In this document: positions 8,701 through 16,126 of the stretch, piece by piece
Layout: every line of letters begins with the position of its first letter
How positions within the stretch are numbered: position 1 is the stretch's first letter
Assembly: GCA_013368325.1 (NCBI GenBank)
Contig: JAACJK010000041.1
Location: forward strand, 1 to 16,126
DNA: 16,126 nucleotides
Direction: 5' to 3'
Origin: Ephemerocybe angulata
Lineage: Eukaryota; Basidiomycota; Agaricomycetes; Agaricales; Psathyrellaceae
Notes under the pieces: model-generated
What the model was told of the DNA's origin: nothing
Databases searched by the model: none
What the model saw: only the letters and a program-made list of their open reading frames with translations
Position numbers and translations under genes: made by a program

Positions 8701-9986
8701 AGGCGAGATACGTTCGTGACCGACGCGCGGAGAGATTCTTCACCTCGACCGTATTTCACGTCGCCGACCTTTCAAGACACTGCTCCAGGATACTATAGCT
8801 CAAGCTCAAACACTTCGTCCTCTATAACGTCTTCTCCAACCAGTCCCGCCGACTCTCACCATAACGACTCAATAGTAAAGAAAACCAAGACTCTTCTATC
8901 TATTGCATCGAAATCACCAACTACGGTCATCTCGAAGCGATCCCCAAGACCCCTCCTTCTCAATTCTGCTGCTCCTATGACATCCCCGCCGGCACACATA
9001 CGCTCAGGAAGCGATCGTTGAAGACACCAGATTCTTCAGAATGGGCCGAGGTTGTAAAGATGAAGAGGGATTACATGCATCGGCATTCTCAATCCTCCCA
9101 CTCTGTCTCCTCCCTCTCCCCATCCGATGCGATTAAATCAAATCGTTCTGACTGGGACTCCGATACTGGTAGTCGAGTTGTCCCGTTGAACCGCCGCTCA
9201 GTGTCACCAATGGCGCCCAGTTACCGAATCAATTCGAGACCTTCTTCGAGCTACACTCCAACCAAAAGCCCAATGAGTCCTCCTGGCGGCAATCTTACGA
9301 GATTAGCACCGCAGCGAACTTTGTCACCTCAGCCGGGCCTTTCGGACGAACCTCAGCTTGGGGATACGATGAAACAAGCGCCCGAATCGCTAATGGGGAG
9401 AAGCTCTGAAGTCCCAAAAGAAAACCACGGAGAAGAGCCAGGTCCGCACAAACAATTCATCGCCGCGAGGACCGGAACGCTGGAAGAGACATCTGATTCC
9501 TCCTGGCAGCCCAATCAAATCTCCCGAGCTCCCCGTGTACGGTCCAAGAAGTACCCCCAGAGACCCGCAAACCTTCAGATTAGGGATTCGGCGTATCCCA
9601 AAGGCCGGACCTCGATCGAGCAGAAGACACCTTCTCCCTCCCGATTAACGGTAGACTGGCCCACTGAAGACCCCGAGGTCACAGTTACGCCGAGGGCAAG
9701 CAGCTTTGAGCCTGCCAAGGACGAGTCGACCCCCATGCGTTCAGTCTCTCCGCGATTGCGACGCACCACCAGCAGGGACCGCCAGAGGAAAGCGTCAGCG
9801 GACGGACTGGACGGACCACCCAGAAAACTCTCCTCCGCTAGTGTTCGATCCCGCAAAGTTTCCGCTGGAGAAGACTCAAAGCGATATCGTCGCGAGAGTG
9901 CAGCGCATGAAGGAGATGATGAAGGTTACGACGACTTGCTCAGTGCATACGAGAGCGAGGACGATCCTCGCCCGGTCTATCCTTGA
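5722..9986 (+). CDS. Ist1 domain fused to a TBC1D13-like RabGAP domain, with long disordered tail
   Basis: Eleven exons: 5722-5757, 5821-6050, 6108-6181, 6239-6449, 6505-6587, 6649-6691, 6748-6823, 6879-7634, 7684-7724, 7777-7946, 8000-9986. Residues about 12-180 are an Ist1/DUF292 domain (RLGQLQGKLDNVGNITRKDI, QEDAHGDLLEILEMEVALLL, SIIYAGPHAHCKEL, LIQRFGPDFARAA, VARSYGVNW), which in Ist1 binds ESCRT-III and Vps4. From about residue 185 comes a TBC1D13-type domain: GLPDEPSWLRPRIWKLFFG, TKQRDCYYDLVKRLL, an acidic insert (about 366-386), EADTFWLFEAIVSEFSEL, YRWLAPLLTYTIPVPGIFLI, LDFLVDVTSAMLI and LLQAYPLTSIQDAERI. The last about 590 residues are Ser/Pro/Arg-rich. The canonical IxxDxxR and YxQGMN fingers are not seen. 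Indels: one base missing near 7843-7849 and near 9015-9020, one extra near 8241. Corrected, all phases agree and give 1235 codons. The joining intron is 6450-6504; if it is not spliced, Ist1 ends alone at 6504 (201 residues). Confidence 0.8.
6450..6504 (+). other. Intron joining Ist1 and TBC parts; its last bases form an in-frame TAG
   Basis: Donor GTATGG after codon bases AT, branch-like CTGAT near 6482, pyrimidine-rich stretch and acceptor CAATAG, 55 nt, the common size here. Splicing gives ...ERHDI|VNVLSEV... in phase 2. Read through, the Ist1 frame stays open across the intron and stops exactly at its terminal TAG (6502-6504). Confidence 0.75.
7221..7282 (+). repeat. GAC/GAT trinucleotide-rich acidic coding tract
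   Basis: Run of GAC, GAT, GAA and AGC codons encoding DEDDDDDSDDDDDDESDSD inside the TBC region. The core GAC run is pure and could vary in length between strains. It splits the N-terminal TBC segment from the rest of the domain. Confidence 0.8.
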
Positions 9987-10040
9987 TGGCGCTTCTATCT
10001 GCGGACCATTCATTTCTCACATCTTGCCGTTATTATAATG

Positions 10041-10767
10041 TTATTGTGCGCTTTCTGTTTTGTTTTGTGGCAAATACATCTGTATCTCGTTATAAACAAT
10101 CTTGAGTATTGGGAAGTGTGGAGGAGGTTCTGTTGACCTTGCTTAGACAGTCTGGCCGATGATAAACTGGTTACACGCACAGGGAATACGACCTTGAGAA
10201 CCGTGTCGCTATTTCTCGGCCGAGTGAGAGCTACGATGTAGTATCGAACATTCCATCCATATAAGCCCTCGTTGATGACGATATCTTGCAATACCGTGAA
10301 TGGAATGAATGTCCGGCTTGAGGAGAAGATGCAATTTCTAAAGCCTCTGTGTGTTTCAACCTGTACTCCATGGGGAGGATAGACCACCAGGCTTTCTAAG
10401 AAGGATATCAGCACATTAACGGCACAATCCAAGATAAGACCAGACCATGCGACACGTTGAGAAACACGCTCTGCCCCAATAGCCATAGCCCGACTGCCAA
10501 TCCAACATATTGTAGTCCACCCTGTCCCAGAGCTACGCGTCAGAGAGTTTAACAGGACATGGATGACCTTCGCGCACTGCTAATCGTTGGTACAACCATG
10601 CAAGTACCGGGATTCCCAAAGCAAGGTAGAGTTCTGGATGCGGTCTAATGACTTTCCGGAACCATCCCAGCCAGCTTCCAGTTTTCTAGCTTGAATTCAT
10701 GGTATGATGGAGTCTTGAACGTCGAGAACTGTGGGTGAGTGTCGCGCAATGGCTGGACACGTTGCAT
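10041..10767 (-). CDS. GPI15: PIG-H/Gpi15, subunit of the GPI-GlcNAc transferase
   Basis: Predicted subunit of the ER complex that transfers GlcNAc from UDP-GlcNAc to phosphatidylinositol, the first step of GPI-anchor synthesis. Exons on the minus strand: 10767-10568, 10532-10446, 10395-10177, 10129-10041. The N-terminal part has FKTPSYHEFKLENWKLAG; two hydrophobic stretches follow (ELYLALGIPVLAWLY and LQYVGLAVGLWLLG), as expected for the PIG-H membrane hairpin. The conserved domain reads ESLVVYPPHGVQVETHRGF, RTFIPFTVLQDIVINEGLYG and WNVRYYIVA, then FPILKIVYNEIQMYL near the end. One extra base near 10661-10671 must be removed to join the first and second hydrophobic parts; the model is then 197 codons, a usual length. 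The first intron is only 35 nt. The start ATG is the first in frame upstream. It is convergent with the Ist1-TBC gene, with 54 bp between stop codons. Confidence 0.85.
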
Positions 10768-10851
10768 TCACGAAGGAAAGAGGACAAGACGCGCGACGTC
10801 ACGACCATCAACTTTACCGTGCTAAACTCAGCGGGGTTGTAACTCCGGGCG

Positions 10852-10884
10852 CTTCTCCCACTCTCCCTCTCTCCCTCTCTCTCC
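10852..10884 (+). repeat. CT-rich microsatellite-like tract upstream of PIG-H
   Basis: Imperfect repeat of CTCTCC units, purine-rich on the minus strand that carries both flanking genes. It lies about 85 bp upstream of the PIG-H start and about 70 bp beyond the FAR-17a stop. It could be a promoter element or simple slippage; nothing decides. Confidence 0.6.
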
Positions 10885-10954
10885 GATTATATTTTGGACA
10901 GGATGCTGCTATTGAGACTATCTACTGTCTAATATAGGATTTTGAGCCCTGACG

Positions 10955-11859
10955 TTATGTACGAGGGTGCAATTTGTTCAATAGGCGGAAGGAGACTGTA
11001 GCAAGTACTGCAGACCCGGCATATATTAGAACCCTTCCAGGGAGAGGGCTTTGCGTGAGGAATGGATACGGGACTGTGTATTAAGTGGTAAGTTACAGTT
11101 CTGGTATCAGCACCTGAATAAAACCCACAAACTCCGTTATTCTTGCTTGAGCAGAACTCCACCCACGAGCCGTAAAAAGACAGCATAAGCCACGACGATT
11201 GCGGGCACGGCGACATTAACTTCAGTTTTCGTGTACTTTCTCTCAAAGATGAAGAAGTCAATAACCAGGGAGATGGCGGGGCACGCGTGGAGTGCTAGGT
11301 CGATGGATAGGGGAAGGTAGAAGGGTGCTGGTGCTTCGGAACTGGACGAGCCTTCTCCGGGTGTTCCAAAATCCTGAGCGACAATCAAGTGGGGGAACAG
11401 AAGGAGAAGTGTCCAATAAATGGACGTTATTACGACGGCCAGCTATTTCACGGTTAGGAGTACATGATAAGATGGGACACCCTAGGGCTACGTACCGGCA
11501 TGGCAGTGACAAACAAGTATCTTCTCAATGGTCGCAAAACTACGACGGAAGTGAGTACATTATTCGTCGTAGGATACTACCATCACAGCTCACAGTTGAG
11601 GAAAGGCAGCAGGTCAATAACGACTCCAAGGAGCATTGTCGCGACAGCAATAAATAACCTGTGCCAAAGCTAAGATCGGTCAAGCCAATCGCCATGATGA
11701 CATGCTACGCACCCTTGAATTGTGAGGTATTGAGAATGCCCGCCATACTGGGTTTTGGATTATGGCGTCAATCATTAGGTTTCCAATCCTCACATAACCC
11801 GAAATCATAAAGGCGGCCGCTGCCAGCCTGAAGCTAGGCTTCACGGTGGAAGTCAACAT
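10955..11859 (-). CDS. FAR-17a/AIG1-like multi-pass membrane protein
   Basis: Member of the FAR-17a/AIG1 (ADTRP/AIG1) family; the animal members are membrane threonine hydrolases of branched fatty-acid esters, so a lipid hydrolase role is likely but unproven. Exons: 11859-11713, 11658-11594, 11539-11496, 11442-11129, 11073-10955. Features in order: FMISGYVRIGN; GGHSQYLTIQG with the candidate nucleophile Thr; LFIAVATMLLGVVIDLLPFL; AVVITSIYWTLLLLFPHLI; LPLSIDLALHACPAISLVID with the candidate catalytic His; FERKYTKTEVN; YGSWVEFCSSKNNG; PYPFLTQSPLPGRVLIYAGS; and ATVSFRLLNKLHPRT at the end. One extra base near 11745-11756 and one in the A5 run at 11174-11178 break the frame. Removing both gives 228 residues, normal for the family. 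Upstream of and same strand as PIG-H, 187 bp apart. Confidence 0.86.
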
Positions 11860-12075
11860 GGCTGTGGTAGCGAGAGTTAAACGACCCTAAACCATCGAGT
11901 ATCGAGGTTTGGTGAACGTCATGGCGCGGCCGCCGAGCGACATAAAGCCTCTCTCGTCATCATCGATATCCCGGACACTGTAGTGAGGCAAACCGCCCAC
12001 ACATAGTACTAGATTATACTCTACAGTAACATACACGAGTCTATAGATGTAAGCAATGGGTATAGATAAAGGTTG

Positions 12076-13841
12076 TCATAGATGCTTCTTCCACCGCCTC
12101 CAGAGCTCAAAGCTGATAACCAAAGCGACAGCGACGTCACAACAGCAAAAGTGAAGGTGCCCTGCCAACATTCTTGCCCTGGCACCCCATTTCCACTTGC
12201 ATGGGACTCTGAGACGAAGGCGTAGACATAGGAGAAAAGGGGATTCCCAACGAAGGGAGCGTACATCATGATCCCAAAGTTTCGCCCCAGGTTGGGCATT
12301 CCCCAGATTGACGAGATGATGCTCGGGCTGAACACACAACACACATGGATAAGTAATTGGAGTGCGATGTCTGGAGAGAACACTCACAGGACGGTGAAGA
12401 CAGCGCTGTAGCCCATGCCGGTCCCGATGCTACAGGCATACTGGTATCAGGAACGTGCATGACTCGGAGTAGGCAGCCCCCTTACCTCAAGGTCCAAATA
12501 TCATCTCTTGTAAGCACCCTGTTGTTCATCCAGATGAAAGTCGACGCCAGCATGAGCGAAGAGAGCGAGAGGAATGCGATGCGGGTTATACGATGCTTCC
12601 GAGGGAACGTGCGAGCGCCGCAAGGCAGATACGAAGCAACAGGAGATATGAAGTCGGCCAATACACCCACTGTGATACGAGAAATAGTGTTGGAGAGCGA
12701 AAGAAGCTTGACCTGGCGTGAGGTGTAGGCTTGTGCGCTTGAGCCGCCTGTTTGTTCGATCGTGTAAGGCGGGAGGGAAAGCACGATTGTCCCAATGTTC
12801 GAGATGATCATTTCGGACTGAAGGATCGAGAGTCAGGGAGGTACGATAGAGCGGGGTGCTACTTACTGCACCAAGGGTAAGCAAGCAAAACACTGCAATG
12901 AGCCAGAAATCGCTTTGTCGAGCGAGGTCGACAATGCTACCATCCCCGGGGAGTTGACGCAGCTTTTGGCGGTCAGGCAGTAGGGTAGCCGTCTCATCTG
13001 GAAATCCACTCCTCGGCTCTTCAGCGGCTGGCGTCTCCGTCGAAACGGGAATGTCCAATGGGTCAATCCGAAGGGCAAGCGCCCCAAGGAGGTATACAGA
13101 GCCACAGAAGACTGCCAGGAAGGCCGTGAACCTTGTGACATTCAGTGTGTCGGTTGTTGGATCTGTGAACCAGTTGGACGCAATGACAGAGAGAAACAAC
13201 GGCGACAATCCAAACAGCGCCATGCTTCCACCAGAAGCAATTCCGGTGTGGTTGGGAAAGAATCTGGATGCTGCGAATAAAGAGGAGAAATATCTGGGTG
13301 CTCATGGTGGTCAGATCGATGGTCCTGAGTGGTTGAAGGTGGCTCCTACCCAAAGACAGTTCCGACTCCAGCAAGGAAGAAGGCAAGTGTCAGATTTCTG
13401 AAGATAGACAGTGACTCAGATGCTGAAGGGGTCTCCGGATAGAAATATGTCGTGGCAGCGAATCCACCATATGCAAATGTGAATAATCCGGCGGATATAA
13501 GCGAGCAGAGGGCTGGTCCACGAGTGTCGATAACCTTCCCAACACCAGAGGCGACGGTATATTGGCTCATCATTCCCCTGGCAATCCGATTCTTTGAGCA
13601 ACTAGCTTCCAGACATTTGAATGAAACCCCTTACGCGAGCGCGATAGTCGTCAACTGCGGCTGTGTGAGCTTCAGATGCTCAGACAGCACAGGTGACATC
13701 AAAGGAAAGGTGAATATCCCTCCTGCACAAACTCTAAAAGGCTCCCGTTAGTCCTCCATTAGGGGTATCGAGGGGATGCGCGCACGCATTGAGTATGACA
13801 GAACAGCATCGTAGAAGGGATTGAAGGGTTGACATAGTCAT
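12076..13841 (-). CDS. Major facilitator superfamily transporter, Mch1/nodulin-like type
   Basis: Predicted 12-TM carrier. Exons: 13841-13786, 13733-13635, 13577-13350, 13293-12867, 12817-12486, 12429-12388, 12327-12076. It starts MTMSTLQSLLRCCSVILNA, followed by CAGGIFTFPLMSPVLSEHLK (TM1), QYTVASGVGKVIDTRGPALC (loop 2-3), SRFFPNHTGIASGGSMALFG, a soluble central loop with Pro/Glu/Arg, DLARQSDFWLIAVFCLLTLG, LLSLSNTISRITVGVLADFI, SIGTGMGYSAVFTVLPSIIS, IWGMPNLGRNFGIMMYAPFV and the basic end ELWRRWKKHL. This pattern (GMPNLGRNFG near the C-terminus) fits fungal Mch1-like proteins, relatives of monocarboxylate permeases whose substrate is uncertain. One base is missing near 12131-12146; adding it gives 478 residues ending at the TGA 12076-12078, whereas the uncorrected frame gives a different tail to 12021. 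It is divergent from the lyase. Confidence 0.85.
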
Positions 13842-14078
13842 GGAGTAGGAGTGTGCGGGTGGCAAATAGCCAGTCAAGGGTTTATACCAGGGCCCGAAGG
13901 CTATAAAGAAGAAGTTGACTGTGCTGGCAGTTGGATGTGGTAAAGAGGAATGAGCGCATAACACGACCCTGGTCCAATACAGCAGCAGGGTATCCCCGAT
14001 TAGGAGCGTTGGCCCCGTTGGGAACGATGCCATCAGCGATCAAGGTGCACCCGAGAATCAAATCTTTCGAGTTCTCCG
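13842..14078. promoter_or_regulatory. Left half of the former MFS / argininosuccinate-lyase divergent intergenic region
   Basis: No coding signal. Together with 14937-14971 this forms an ancestral spacer of about 280 bp between the two divergent start codons, before the transposon entered. Promoter elements of both genes should lie here; I see no clear TATA or CCAAT motif. Confidence 0.4.
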
Positions 14079-14086
14079 AGTTACAC
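14079..14086. repeat. Target-site duplication, left copy (AGTTACAC)
   Basis: Identical to 14929-14936. The 8-bp length is that produced by hAT-type transposases. Confidence 0.85.
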
Positions 14087-14120
14087 AGGACCCCCGAATA
14101 TACCCTGTGAACTCTGATCC
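14087..14120 (+). repeat. Left terminal inverted repeat
   Basis: Begins AGGACCCCCGAATATA and ends CTCTGATCC. Its reverse complement equals the right end except for a C5 against C4 run. Confidence 0.9.
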
Positions 14121-14122
14121 CT

Positions 14123-14262
14123 GACCAGACAGAAGCGGCCGTAGGCCGCGGACTCAGAGACCTCCGACCAGACAAAATTGGGACTTTTGGGTCCCTGGAG
14201 TCAGATTTTTCGACCAGACACGAACACGAGGTGGTGAGGCAACATAGGTCCCCGACCAGACA
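14123..14262 (+). repeat. Left iteron block: four GACCAGACA copies
   Basis: Copies at 14123-14131, 14166-14174, 14212-14220 and 14254-14262. The middle ones are preceded at 16 bp by GGACTCAG (14150) or GGAGTCAG (14197). Candidate transposase-binding sites, by analogy with subterminal repeats of hAT elements. Confidence 0.75.
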
Positions 14263-14265
14263 GAT

Positions 14266-14334
14266 TGTGGAGTGGTAACGAGGCCTGTCGGTGAAGCTCG
14301 TGGTTCGAACCTCGGTCAGTCGACAGTATTTTTT
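14266..14334 (+). ncRNA. tRNA-like pol III promoter fragment (A box, B box, T6 terminator), SINE-like
   Basis: TGTGGAGTGGTAACG (14267-14281) resembles an A box. GGTTCGAACCT (14302-14312) is a near-perfect B box, about 30 bp downstream. A T6 run at 14329-14334 could terminate pol III. The T-arm pairing is poor and I cannot fold a full cloverleaf, so it is not a functional tRNA gene but a tRNA-derived or SINE-head remnant. Transcription is inference. Confidence 0.5.
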
Positions 14335-14502
14335 GGTAGTGAATGCAACAGCTTTTCTTAAAGCTTTGGCGCGAGCGATCACACTTTTGAGACGGGGGAT
14401 GATTTTTCAGACCGACGCAAGCCGATGCACTCTGATCGGCCCATCTCTCCTATCCAATCTACTCTACCGGCCTCTACATCGCTATTCACCGTTTAACGAG
14501 TC

Positions 14503-14654
14503 AATGGACGACATTCGCATAGCTGAACTGGACCCCGATAAAGTGTTCAATGAAAAAGAGTGGATTGGAGGTGAAGTTGGTTGACGCGGTTAAGCTGTAT
14601 AAAGCTCGTAACTTCGCTCAGGCCGTGCAAACCTATAAGCAGAAAAGGAAATGA
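14503..14654 (+). pseudogene. Short interrupted open frame inside the MITE
   Basis: MDDIRIAELDPDKVF...EW is followed, one frame away, by KLVDAVKLYKARNFAQAV and YKQKRK, then TGA. The second piece resembles the start of a helix-turn-helix of the kind seen at the N-terminus of fungal transposases, but the similarity is slight. A one-base shift near 14570 separates the pieces. It may be a relic of a parent transposase or captured host sequence. Confidence 0.3.
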
Positions 14655-14797
14655 GGAAATTGGGTTGTATGGTGTACTTAGGGATTACTACGTCTAATCT
14701 ACATGCGATTTGGTGCTATTGGGCGCTCCGTGAGCGCAGGGGAGAAAAATCGAGGAAAATAAGCGAAAATTCGAATATTTTGGACTCAGGTCCATAG

Positions 14798-14880
14798 GAC
14801 CAGACAGATTTGGGGACGGTCCGCTGGAGTCAGATCCGGACCAGACAGATTTGGCCAAATTTCGGGATTTTGACCAGACA
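14798..14880 (+). repeat. Right iteron block: three GACCAGACA copies in the same orientation as the left
   Basis: Copies at 14798-14806, 14839-14847 and 14872-14880. The first two are preceded by GGACTCAG (14782) and GGAGTCAG (14826) just as on the left, so the blocks are direct, not inverted, repeats of one another. Confidence 0.75.
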
Positions 14881-14895
14881 GAAACAGGCCCTCCT

Positions 14896-14928
14896 GGATC
14901 AGAGTTCACAGGGTATATTCGGGGTCCT
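14896..14928 (-). repeat. Right terminal inverted repeat
   Basis: Reads GGATCAGAG...TATATTCGGGGTCCT on the plus strand. It contains TATATT at 14914-14919, about 55 bp upstream of the lyase start codon. Confidence 0.9.
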
Positions 14929-14936
14929 AGTTACAC
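14929..14936. repeat. Target-site duplication, right copy (AGTTACAC)
   Basis: Perfect match to 14079-14086; followed after 35 bp by the lyase ATG. Confidence 0.85.
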
Positions 14937-14971
14937 CCATAACTCTTAGACGCTCGCTGTCTTCTGTCGCA

Positions 14972-16126
<1,155 letters not shown>

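Larger units (their letters stand above)
14087..14928. mobile_element. 842-bp non-autonomous hAT-like DNA transposon (MITE)
   Basis: Bounded by inverted terminal repeats (14087-14120 and 14896-14928) that match base for base apart from one extra C on the left, and by a perfect 8-bp target duplication. The duplication size points to the hAT superfamily, though PIF/other groups are excluded only by that size. No transposase is encoded. Inside are seven copies of GACCAGACA, a tRNA-like pol III promoter fragment near the left end, and a short interrupted open frame starting at 14503. The near-perfect ends and intact duplication suggest a fairly recent insertion. It sits between the divergent MFS and lyase genes, immediately upstream of the latter. 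Confidence 0.88.

Noticed and set aside
12021..12383. MFS protein ending at 12021 (longer hydrophilic tail)
   Set aside because: A one-base shift near 12138 gives the family-like end ELWRRWKKHL at 12076; the longer tail has no membrane-protein character.
14266..14334. Functional tRNA gene
   Set aside because: The B box is good, but T-arm and acceptor pairing fail and no clear anticodon arm can be drawn.

Overview
The window looks like nuclear DNA of a filamentous basidiomycete, most likely an agaricomycete. Genes are dense, carry many short GT-AG introns (mostly 47-63 nt) and lie on both strands. The proteins match fungal families: argininosuccinate lyase, Lcp5/neuroguidin, Ist1, a TBC1D13-like RabGAP, PIG-H, FAR-17a/AIG1, an Mch1-like transporter and a RecQ-type helicase. 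All exon boundaries were deduced by eye from splice signals and reading-frame continuity; nothing was searched.

Layout. (1) <1-1199, minus: N-terminal part of a RecQ/DExH-type helicase, cut by the window edge. (2) 1441-2022, minus: small unrecognised Pro-rich protein. (3) 2046-3460, plus: Lcp5/neuroguidin-type ribosome-biogenesis factor, whose start codon lies only 23 bp from that of gene 2. (4) 3830-5314, plus: four-TM membrane protein with a Pro/Ser/Thr/Gln-rich tail. (5) 5722-9986, plus: one 11-exon gene joining an Ist1 (ESCRT-III regulator) domain to a TBC1D13-like domain and a long disordered tail. (6) 10041-10767, minus: PIG-H/Gpi15. (7) 10955-11859, minus: FAR-17a/AIG1-like membrane hydrolase. 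(8) 12076-13841, minus: MFS transporter. (9) 14087-14928: an 842-bp non-autonomous DNA transposon (hAT-like MITE) with inverted terminal repeats and an 8-bp target duplication, inserted just upstream of (10) 14972->16107, plus: argininosuccinate lyase, cut by the right edge.

Two observations stand out. The Ist1 and TBC parts are joined by a convincing 55-nt intron whose final TAG is also an in-frame stop, so retention would give Ist1 alone and splicing gives a predicted 1235-residue Ist1-TBC fusion. The MITE has seven same-direction iterons and a tRNA-like pol III promoter fragment, and leaves only 35 bp between its duplicated target site and the lyase start codon.

Caveat: many otherwise well-conserved genes carry single-base indels, several in homopolymers (five in gene 3, three in gene 5, two in gene 7, one each in 1, 6 and 8). 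They look more like uncorrected sequencing errors than a cluster of pseudogenes. Three spliced models (4, the Ist1-only frame, and the lyase) keep frame with no correction. The genes are largely unrelated housekeeping functions (arginine synthesis, ribosome assembly, GPI anchors, endosomal traffic, transport); I see no biosynthetic cluster or defence island.
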